From Zizania palustris (lineage: Eukaryota; Streptophyta; Magnoliopsida; Poales; Poaceae), in contig JAAALK010000287.1 of NCBI GenBank assembly GCA_019279435.1, forward strand, positions 18,662,162 to 18,726,161: a stretch of DNA of 64,000 nucleotides, given 5' to 3'. The translations under genes and the position numbers were made by a program. How positions within the stretch are numbered: position 1 is the stretch's first letter; each line of letters starts with the position of its first letter. The notes under the pieces were generated by a model that was given only the letters and a program-made list of their open reading frames with translations, did no database searches and was not told where the DNA came from. Shown here piece by piece: positions 10,331 to 19,230 of this stretch.

Positions 10331-10557
10331 CTTACACCATCAGAGCCCATCTACTACGAGGAGGATGAAGGTCTGGAGTAGCGACCCAGTCAAGGCGAGA
10401 CTGGAAGGAGGCGTTCATCTAGGACCCTTATTTTACTAGTTTCTCTTCATCTTTATTCACTTTTGTATTAATGCGGTCTACGAACCGTGAATGATTGCCC
10501 GTTTTGTACGAGGTCGCATGATGAACGTCTTGTTTTATTGATTTTCTATGGAATTTC

Positions 10558-10563
10558 AATAAA
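10558..10563 (+). terminator. Polyadenylation signal near the end of the B LTR
   Basis: AATAAA in GAATTTCAATAAAG, about 30 bp from the LTR end. The same motif occurs at the matching place in D, E and H. It implies that R extends almost to the LTR terminus. Confidence 0.6.
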
Positions 10564-10595
10564 GTCCTGATTTATTAAATCGGGGCGCGACAAGA

Positions 10596-10611
10596 TGGTA
10601 TCAGAACCGAC
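10596..10611 (+). other. Element B primer-binding site (initiator Met tRNA)
   Basis: TGGTATCAGAACCGAC starts four bases after the LTR end. Compared with the other gypsy copies here (GTATCAGAGCCGAC) it has one G-to-A change, but it still matches the initiator Met tRNA primer site. Confidence 0.92.
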
Positions 10612-10730
10612 TTGACTGTAGGAAGCCAAACAGACCTGACCTTAGGACTTATATTAACTATATTTTCTTACAAAAATTACTTATCCTCTCATCTTCCGAG
10701 ATTTTCACAAAAACTTTCTCTCTTTTGTAG

Positions 10731-11553
10731 ATGCCAGTCCGTACCATGAACAGTCCGTACCATGAACGGGAACCTTCGCGACGAGGCTGGTTTCATTCGC
10801 GAGCTGCGCATGCTCGTCGGTTTCCTCGGATTTGAGCACAAGCCGATGTACCATGGAGTCTTCCCCGATGAGGAAGAAAGCTTCTGTGAGGTCACCGTCG
10901 TCGTCTAGCCCTCCCCTCAGACAGCTCACACCTATCGCGGAGGAGGACCTACCTTCTTGGTTGCCAGTCAGCGCACCGCCCTCCAGGCCCTCACTGAGCT
11001 CCGGATGATCTACGATAGTGAGCTCTACGACACGGATTACCGCTTCGTACCTCTTTGCACTCCAGGAAGTCCCCACAGCGTCTACGTCAGCACGCTCTCC
11101 CAGCGTCATTCTGCGATTGGTCATACCATGCGCTTGTTGGAGGCAATGGACGATCTCCATTACGAGGCACTACATGACGCCAATGGACAGCGCGACACAA
11201 TCAGTTTTTACCGACACTCTTCCGAGGATCTGAACTGCGAGAACGGAGATCTTCGTCGTCGCCTCCAGCAGGGACACCGTTTGGCCGCCGAGGCAGAAGA
11301 GTTACGGCGCCAGAATGAGCTCCTACGGCAGCGCGTCGCCACCAACCCGCAGCTCCGCCACCAGATCGAGGAGTTGAAGAAGGACATTGAGGAGATCGCA
11401 CCTCTTCCGTCTCGCAAGCGGAAATCCCTTCGGATCCCCACCGTGAGACCCAAGAGGATTTCACGCAGTGCTCCACCCGCCGGACCATCCAGTTCCTCGA
11501 CCCCGACCGTCTCTCACGAGCCCGTGATCGAGCCGTCCCCCGAGCTACCGTAG
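10731..11553 (+). pseudogene. Element B ORF1 (extra ORF before gag), function unknown
   Basis: About 270 codons. The ATG at 10731 follows CTCTCTTTTGTAG, a sharp acceptor-like sequence. A 16-bp tandem duplication (10735-10750 and 10751-10766) shifts the frame, so the rest is read from about 10762, and a TAG at 10906-10908 breaks it again. From N to C: a conserved region with GFIRELRMLVGFLGFE; a second with ASQRTALQALTELRMIYD and TPGSPHSVYVS; a coiled coil around EAEELRRQNELLRQR; a basic PSRKRKSLRIP stretch (possible nuclear signal); and a Pro/Ser-rich end. Homologues occur in C, D, E and H. It may correspond to the orf0 described for rice RIRE3/RIRE8 (from memory). No catalytic motif is seen. 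Confidence 0.75.
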
Positions 11554-11727
11554 ACGTAGTTTTACGGTTGATTGCTTTTCTTTTTACTTGATTGTATTGC
11601 CATTCATGTCAAAAATAAGGCATGAATGAAGAAATAAATAAAATGTAACCGCAAGAACAACATTTTTGGAATAAAACTTAATAATAATATCCGCTAAGAA
11701 AATGTTGTCTACTTTGGAAACTTCAGG

Positions 11728-13557
11728 ATGACCAACACTCAGGGCTCCGACGCTCCTCAGAACGGAGGAGATAACGGGAACCTGCCTCAGTGGGGAGCAA
11801 CTGGGCAGAGGCAAGCCCCGGTTGCCAACCACCCCACTCTGGCCGAGATGATGGCCACTCAGAACCAGCTGGTCTCAGCTCTTCTGAACCAGATGCAACA
11901 ACAGCAGCAGATGCAAGAGCAGCAGGCTCACTTCTTCCGTCTCCATCAACAGCCCGAGCTGCCACGACCCGCCACTCCAGCTCCCGCTCCCGCCTCCCAA
12001 CTCTCGGAGTTCCTCCGAGTCCGCCCACCGACCTTCTCGAGAACCACCAACCCCATTGAGGCTGGGGATTGGTTGAGGACCATCGAGAAGAAGCTCGATC
12101 TTCTGACCTGCACTGAGCAGGAGAAGGTGGCCTTCGCCACCCACCAGCTCCATGGTCCCGCCGCAGAGTGGTGGGACAATCTGCGCGAGACTTTGCCCGA
12201 GGGACACGTCCATACTTGGGCGGAGTTCTCGGCTGCCTTCTGTGCCGCTCACATCCCCGACGGCATCATAGCTCAGAAGCAGCAAAAGTTCAGGGACCTG
12301 CAGCAGGGGAGCAGGTCCGTAACTGAATACCTGCACGAGTTAAACCGACTGGCCCGGTACGCGCCTGAAGAGGTCCGTACCGATGCGGCCAGGCAGGCCA
12401 AGTTCCTCCGGGGACTAAAGAATGAGCTGTCCCTACAGCTTATCTCTGGAGATTATACCAGTTTCAAAAAGCTGGTGAACAAAGCTATCATTCAGGAGAC
12501 CCAGCAGAACAAGGTCGACCTGAAGAAGAAAAAGATGATTGCCTTCAGGCAGAATCAAGGCATGGCTCAGAGGCCCCGATTCACCCCTCCTCCACCGGCG
12601 CCACAATACCACCCTCGACCAGTATATCACCCAGCGCCACCCGCCACCAACGCCAGAGCCGGACAACATCGCCCCACTCCCGCCGCACCAGCTGCACCAC
12701 CCGCCCCGGCAAAGAAGGCGGAGATCCTGCGCGACAAGCACGGCAAGCCCGTGGTGTGCTTCAACTGCCGCCAGGAGGGGCATTACTCCAATTCGTGTCC
12801 CCACCCCAAGCGCGTCCAAGGAGTTGCAGCGAACCCCGCCATTCGCGCCCGAGTCAATCACGTCACCACTGAAGAAGCCCAGGCCGCACCCGAGATCGTG
12901 ATGGGTAAGTTCATGGTACATTCAACACTTGCAGTGGTTTTATTTGACACTGGAGCTACACACTCCTTCATATCAACTGATTTTGTGGAAAAGAACAATC
13001 TAAACATAGAAGAACTACCAAGAGCCGTGCAAATAGTCACCCCGGGAAAACAAACCCTAGCCCTAACCTATAGCCCAAAGGTATGGATAGATATCCACGG
13101 CACAATATTTTGGGTTGATCCCATCCTTTTTGAATGCCAAGGCTTGGATCTCATTCTAGGAATGGATTGGCTCAATAAACACCAAGGAGTAATAGAATGT
13201 GCCCAGAGAAAAGTGACTGTGACCAGTGAAGATGGGACTGCCGTCACATTTCAGATGCCAAGCCTGAAGATCAGAAGACCAAGATTGCATCAGATTACCT
13301 TGGAAGAGATACCAATAGTCAGTGAATACCCGGACGTATTCTCAGAGGATTTACCAGGGATGCCACCCAAGAGGGACATCGAGTTCAGAATTGATTTGGT
13401 GCCCGGGACTACCCCTATTTACAAGCGACCATACCAGATGGCCGCTAATGAGCTAGCCGAGATGAAGCAGCAGTTGGAGGATCTCGAGAAGAAAGGCTAC
13501 ATCAGACCAAGTACATCACCATGGGGTGCCCCCGTCATCTTTGTCGAGAAGAAATAA
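11728..13557 (+). pseudogene. Element B Gag and protease, N-terminal part of Gag-Pol
   Basis: Start chosen at the ATG of MTNTQGSD, conserved in the other elements and preceded by CTTCAG. Order: Gln-rich N-terminus; retrotransposon Gag domain (EAGDWLRTIEKK, GPAAEWWDNLRETLPEGH, EYLHELNRLARYAPEEV); Pro/Ala linker; zinc knuckle CFNCRQEGHYSNSC at about residues 347-360; protease with active-site VLFDTGATHSFIS; then the start of RT (PPKRDIEFRIDLVPG). It makes the particle and processes the polyprotein. The TAA at 13555-13557 replaces the Glu of EKKEDKAKRM seen in element H; the frame continues after it. Confidence 0.93.
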
Positions 13558-15000
13558 GACAAGGCTAAGCGGATGTGTGTGGATTACCGCGCCTTGAATG
13601 AAGTGACCATCAAGAATAAGTATCCATTGCCTCGGATCGATGATCTCTTCGACCAGCTGAAGGGAGCTACGGTCTTCTCAAAGATCGACCTACGGTCTGG
13701 TTATCATCAGTTAAGGATTCGAGAGGAGGATATACCCAAGATGGCCTTTACCACCCGTTATGGATTATATGAGTGTACGGTTATGTCCTTTGGATTGACC
13801 AACGCCCCTGCATTCTTCATGAACATGATGAATACGATATTCATGGAGTATTTGGACAAATTCATCGTGGTCTTTATAGACGACCTTCTTATTTATTCCA
13901 AGGACCAGAAAGAGCACGAGACTCACCTCCGGTTAACCTTAGGGAAGTTAAGGGAACACCAATTATACGCCAAGTACAACAAGTGCAAGTTTTGGACGGC
14001 GGAAGTGAAGTTCCTTGGACACATTATCTCTGCACAAGGCATTGCAGTAGATCCTGCCACCGTGGAAGCTGTTACAGATTGGTTGCCACCCACGAACGTA
14101 TCTGAGATACGAAGTTTTCTGGGTTTGGCCGGATATTATCGGAGATTCATTGAGAATTTTTCTAAGATAGCCAAGCCAATGACTAAGTTATTGCAGAAAG
14201 GAGAGAAGTTTGAATGGACTCCTGAATGCGAGGAAAGTTTCCGCACCCTCAAGACCCGTCTGGTGTTAGCACCCATACTGACCCTACCCGATATCCGGAA
14301 AGACTTCCATGTCTATTGTGACGCATCTCGCCAAGGATTGGGATGTGTTCTTATGCAAGATGGAAAGGTTATCTCTTATGCCTCTCGTCAGTTGAGACCT
14401 CATGAGTTGAACTACCCAACCCACGATTTGGAATTGGCCGCGGTAGTGCATGCCCTTAAGATTTGGAGGCATTATTTGGTTGGAAATCGTTGTGAGATCT
14501 TTACGGATCACAAGAGTTTGAAGTACATCTTCACACAACCAGACCTTAATCTGAGGCAAAGACGATGGTTGGAACTAATAAAGGACTATGACTTAGGTAT
14601 CCACTACCACCCCGGAAAAGCAAATGTGGTAGCCGATGCATTAAGTCACAAGGGATATTGCACATCCATAATGATTTCGGATCACGCACCCTTGTTATGT
14701 AAAGAGATGGAAAAGTTGAATATCGAGTTGACCACTGGAGCATACCTAGCCGCCTTGGAGACTCAACCTGTCTTGTTCGAACAAATCCGAGAAGCTCAAT
14801 TAGAAGACCTGGATATCGTTGCCATTAAGAAGAACATGAGGCAAGGAAAAGCCCCAGGATTTTCGGAGGACGAGAATGGCACCATATGGTTTGGAACCCG
14901 GATATGTGTACCGGATAAGCCGGAGATAAAGACCCTTATCCTGAGAGAAGCCCATGAGACTTTGTACTCCATTCATCCTGGCAGTACCAAGATGTACTAG
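13558..15000 (+). pseudogene. Element B reverse transcriptase and RNase H
   Basis: Same frame as the Gag part, between two nonsense codons. RT shows CVDYRALNEVTIKNKYPLPR, KIDLRSGYHQLRI, the catalytic FIDDLLIYSK near 13875 and GLAGYYRRFIENFSK. RNase H starts around DFHVYCDASRQGLGCVLMQ and has ELAAVVHALKIWRHYL, the FTDHKSLKYIF segment and NVVADALSH, all expected in Ty3/gypsy RNase H. The final codons give STKMY then TAG (14998-15000). Element H reads KMYQ, so a CAG became TAG by a single C-to-T change. Confidence 0.93.
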
Positions 15001-15939
15001 GACCTAAAGGAACATTATTGGTGGGTTAGCATGAAGAGGGAGATTGCACAGTTTGTCACCGAGTGTGACACCTGCAGAAGAGTAAAAGCTGAACACCAGA
15101 GACCTGCAAGGCTGTTACAGCCATTGAAAGTGCCCAAATGGAAATGGGAAGAGATCGGTATGGATTTCATCACCGGACTCCCAAAGACCCAACTTGGATA
15201 TGATTCTATTTGGGTAATTATTGACCGACTCACAAAAGTAGCACATTTCATAGCCAACAAGACGACTTTTAGTGGCCCTAAGCTTGCAGAACTATACATG
15301 GCCCGCATCGTGTGTCTTCATGGAGTGCCCAAGAAGATAGTGTCCGATAGAGGAAGTCAGTTCACCTCTCGTTTCTGGAAAAACCTTCAAGAAGAGATGG
15401 GAACAAGATTGAACTTTAGCACTGCCTACCACCCTCAGACGGATGGACAAACTGAAAGGGTGAACCAGATATTGGAAGATATGCTACGGACATGTGTCTT
15501 GGATTTTGGAGAAACTTGGGACAAGAGTTTACCGTACGCTGAGTTTTCGTACAACAACAGCTATCAAGCCAGTCTTCAGATGTCTCCTTTTGAAGCCTTA
15601 TATGGACGTAAGTGTAGGACGCCCCTACTTTGGGACCAAACCGGTGAATCTCAAGTGCTCGGAACGGACATCCTCCGAGAAGCCGAAGAGAAAGTACGGA
15701 TCATCAGAGACCGACTCAAGACAGCCCAATCACGACAAAAGAGCTACGCGGACAATCGACGCGGAGATCTAGCCTTTGAAGAGAGAGATCATGTCTACCT
15801 TCGAGTTACTCCCCTCCGTGGCACTCAACGGTTTAACATGAGAGGAAAGTTGGCCCCTCGATATGTTGGACCATTTCCCATTGTTCGACGCCAATGCGAA
15901 GTTGCTTATCAGTTGGAACTACCACCCTCATTGGCTTGA
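15001..15939 (+). pseudogene. Element B integrase
   Basis: Continues the same frame after the TAG. The zinc-binding HHCC end is visible as CDTCRRVKAEHQRPA. The catalytic core has D in GMDFITGLPK, D in IVSDRGSQFTSRFW, and E in TERVNQILEDMLR. The C-terminal part includes EALYGRKCRTPL and the DNA-binding region KLAPRYVGPFPIVRR. It joins cDNA to chromosomal DNA. It ends at a TGA (15937-15939) where related elements have Gly in SLAGVHDVFHVSQLKK. Confidence 0.93.
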
Positions 15940-16203
15940 GTACATGACGTGTTTCACGTATCCCAACTCAAGAAGTGCCTTCGCGTCCCGACAGATCAAG
16001 TGGATCTACAGCAGTTAGATGTTCAAGAGGATCTGACCTATGTGGAAAAGCCTGTCAAGATATTGGAAGTCAAAGAAAGGATCACCAGGAGTCGGGTCAT
16101 CTGCTTCTGCAAAGTGCAGTGGAGAAATCATCCCGTAGAGGAAGCTACATGGGAAAAAGAAGATGAACTAAAGGCACAACATCCTGAGCTATTCGAGGAT
16201 TGA
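15940..16203 (+). pseudogene. Element B integrase C-terminus with chromodomain-like segment
   Basis: Same frame after the TGA: VHDVFHVSQLKKCL, then ILEVKERITRSRVICF, KVQWRNHPVEEATWEKEDEL and the natural stop at 16201-16203. The pattern (V/I)xWxxxxxEEATWE is the end of the chromodomain of plant chromoviruses, which helps direct integration into heterochromatin. The aromatic cage cannot be fully confirmed by eye, so the exact chromodomain group is uncertain. Confidence 0.8.
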
Positions 16204-16231
16204 TCCGAATCTCGAGGACGAGATTCTCTGT

Positions 16232-16244
16232 AAGGGGATAGGAT
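16232..16244 (+). other. Element B polypurine tract
   Basis: AAGGGGATAGGAT abuts the 3' LTR start. The same tract (AAGGGGGATAGGAT) adjoins the LTRs at 29209 and 55137 on the minus strand. It primes plus-strand DNA synthesis. Confidence 0.85.
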
Positions 16245-19225
16245 TGTAACACCCCAAGAAATAAAAACAAATAAAATAAAAGAAAAGTATTATTTAAATC
16301 ATTTCTGGGTTTTATTATTAAAAGAAATCCTAAAAGAGCCCTAATAAAGCCAAACAGAGAGAAATATTCAAAATATGGACTTGAAAATTTTATGAGATAA
16401 ACTAGAGGCCAAAACATAATTTCAGGAATTTTTACAAAATTTTATCAACAGTGATTCAACCCTTAATAAAATATATGAATTACTGGATTTATTTTAAATC
16501 AGAAAAGAATTAAAAATACCTAACAGGCCTCAACCCTCAAAGCACCCGAGCCCGGCCCAATCCAAGCCATGAGCCATTGACATGTGGGACCGGCCTGTCG
16601 GCGCGCTCCCCCGGTTCCCTCTCTTCCGCCGCGTCCCGCCTGGCCCCGCATGACAGCCACCTGCGCCCGCCTTCGCCACTGACCGCTCGGCCCCGCCTGT
16701 CAGCGCTCGTTTTCCCGCTCGCCCTCTGATAGGTGGAGCCCACCTGTCAGATTCGTCTTCTCCATGGAAGGGGATCACCCCCTTCCTTCTTCCCGGCGAT
16801 CACCTTCTGTTCCCGCCGTCGGCCGCCTCGATCCGCCCGATCCGACCCTGGATCACTTTCCCCGAACGCCGCCGCCCCCTTTCCTTCCTTAGCCGACACG
16901 GTTTCGCGTGAAAGGAAAGCTACCCGAAGCTTGGAAAGACCTCGCCGGAGCTCTCGGGAACCCTTCGGTTCCTTGCCATCTGGACACCGGCGACCCCCTA
17001 TAAGAACCCCCTCTGGCCTCCGCACTCACCCCGCGCCAACAGAGCCATCCTCGAGCGAAACCAGAGCGCCTTCGCCCTCCTTTTGGTCTTCGGCTCCGTT
17101 TGCCTCCGGCGAGCCCTCGCCATCGCCTCGGACCCCCATCGCCCTAGCCACCGTCACCGTCGGGTCCGTCGTCGCCCGCTCGTCCTCGGCCACGCCTCCA
17201 TTGACCGTGGAACCCGCCAGATCATCGTCGCCGTCGAGCTCCCGAACCCCCTCCGCCGTCTACACTCGCCGCCGGCCACCATCTGTCGCCTTCCATCGCT
17301 ATCTGAGGTACTGTCATGACCCCCTTCCCCTCCGCGTTCCATTTTTGGCTTTAGCTAGGCACCTAGGCGCTTGCCGCCGTCGCCGCCACCACGCCCGAGC
17401 CCTCGCCGTCGCCGGAGATGAAGGGTACGAGCCCCTTACGCACGTGCCGTGCCGGACGCACTCACGGCCGTTCGATCGCGATCGAAGGGCTAGGATTAAA
17501 TCCCTCCGGGATTTAATCTGGGCCCTCGGATCTGGTCAAAGGGGTATCAAGGCCTCTCTGTCGTCGATCGCCACTTAAACCCAGTATTTTGTTAAATTCA
17601 GCATAACATTCTCTACACATTAATGCCATAAAAACAGTATGTTACTGTTATCCAAAATATTTTTAATAAATATTTAAATAAAAACCCCTTAGGGATAAAT
17701 TATTAATTCAGAAAAATAAATTAGAAAAGCCTTGAGAAATATAAGTTTACTGTTTATTCACCAAACATCAGAATAATGAAACTTTATTCCACATAATAAA
17801 GCCACAAATATGTATGTTTATTATTTGGTGGATTTTATATGTTTATTGAATGTGTTGTTTATTTTTTCGTATCAAGAAGACTACGAGTTCGTCGAGGAGC
17901 CGGAGTTCTACCCCGAGGTTCCTCCATCCCCTTTTGCTGATCAAGGCAAGTCATCGACCACCTCTGTTGAAACAGTTGATCATCATTGAGCCCATGTTTT
18001 AATAAATTATCGCTATAACCCATAGGTAAATATTGCATTAGTCAAATATCAAAGCCTTACAATTATATTTATTAGATCCCCGTCCTTGTGTGCAAACCCA
18101 AGCCATGCTTATTGAGCCCTAACTCCTTGTCACTCTACTATAAAATTATTAACTAGTGCCCAATGTACTGGCACAACTGCTATAGGATAAAAAGAATGAG
18201 TCGTAGATAGCTGGTTTCTGTATATGAATTTCCCCGTTATTCTCGTCTCTGGACTCTGTTGGAGTTGGCTAAGTTATAAGTATGGTGGGTTCCGGGTGCA
18301 AGCTCGGGTATTGGTTTGTCGCACCCGGGGCACTATAAGGACCGGTCTGCGGGATCTGTTGCAAAGCACTTCCGTACCAACCACAAGTCTAATAGGTAAG
18401 TCCTAACTGGAAGTGTGGAACGCTCCGGCTCTCGGCACCATAGTGGAGGGGTCAAGGGGCTAGCCCTCAGGGTGCCTTGTACCGACGATGGCTCAAGGGG
18501 GGGTATGGTGGAAACTCGACATGGCGAGACACGATACGAAACCCATAAGAGGGTGCTGTTGAGTCGGGGAAGACCATACGGAAGGTTTTGGCACGAGTTC
18601 CCGTGAAATGGGTCATCTCGTTACACTTCGGTGTAAGTGATGAGTGCGTGCCTTGTGGGTACAGTGATACATCTCTGATCAGAGTAATTTAATCTTTTCG
18701 AAAAGTCGAGCCCACGGTCAAGGGCGGGTTGTGTGACTACTCGCAGTTATTTTACAATTGTTTGAATGATTGATGTATTCATGGCATGTAAGGATTGTTG
18801 TGCGATGAGGTAAAACGTACTCCTCGAGTTAGAAGATGATGATGCATACACATGTTTACAATTATGTTTCTTCCGCAAAACTAGCCACTATCTCCCTTGT
18901 TATAACCTTGCATTATATCTGCATTCGGTGGCTTGCTGAGTACATCTGTACTCACCCCGTTGACTTACACCATCAGAGCCCGTCTACTACGAGGAGAATG
19001 AAGGTCTGGAGTAGCGACCCAGTCAAGGCGAGACTGGAAGGAGGCGTTCATCTAGGACCCTTATTTTACTAGTTTCTCTTCATCTTTATTCACTTTTGTA
19101 TTAATGCGGTCTACGAACTGTGAATGATTGCCCGTTTTGTACGAGGTCACATGATGAACGTCTTGTTTTATTGATTTTCTATGGAATTTCAATAAAGTCC
19201 TGATTTATTAAATCGGGGCGCGACA
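16245..19225 (+). repeat. Element B 3' LTR (2981 bp)
   Basis: Same ends as the left LTR (TGTAACACCCC to GGGGCGCGACA). Relative to the left copy it lacks about 270 bp after 17580, inside the LTR intron-like region; that block is present in the other gypsy LTRs, so it is a deletion here. It keeps the hairpin at 17494-17518 that is collapsed in the left copy. Candidate exon copy at 17877-17945; donor at 17308. Scattered substitutions separate the two LTRs; I did not count them all. Confidence 0.95.
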
Positions 19226-19230
19226 GAACT
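19226..19230. repeat. Target-site duplication of element B (right copy, GAACT)
   Basis: GAACT directly after the LTR end GCGACA, matching 7308-7312. Confidence 0.93.

Larger units (their letters stand above)
7313..10592 (+). repeat. Element B 5' LTR (3280 bp)
   Basis: Runs from TGTAACACCCC to GGGGCGCGACA. The TATA-like box is at 8067 and the polyadenylation signal is only about 30 bp from the end. Predicted parts are therefore U3 of about 0.8 kb, an unusually long R of about 2.4 kb, and almost no U5. It is longer than the 3' LTR mainly because the latter lost about 270 bp (matching 8640-8911 here) and about 46 bp near 10190. The left copy in turn lacks the hairpin core present at 17502-17512. 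No true gene is seen inside; long GC-rich frames at 7800-8390 overlap the promoter and are considered spurious. Confidence 0.95.
7313..19225 (+). mobile_element. Element B: Ty3/gypsy chromovirus-like retrotransposon, full structure
   Basis: Complete structure of 11.9 kb: LTR, primer site, ORF1, Gag-Pol, purine tract, LTR, with a matching 5-bp duplication. Domain order protease, RT, RNase H, integrase, chromodomain-like tail defines Ty3/gypsy and suggests a Tekay/Del-type chromovirus; from memory the extra ORF and long LTRs resemble rice RIRE3/RIRE8. Gag-Pol keeps one frame throughout but has three in-frame stops (13555, 14998, 15937). ORF1 has a stop and a 16-bp duplication. It is therefore not autonomous as it stands, though decay is light. 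It inserted into the RT gene of element C in the opposite orientation. Confidence 0.95.

Noticed and set aside
10596..10611. tRNA gene near the TGGTATCAGA sequence
   Set aside because: It is only the short primer-binding complement; no cloverleaf surrounds it.
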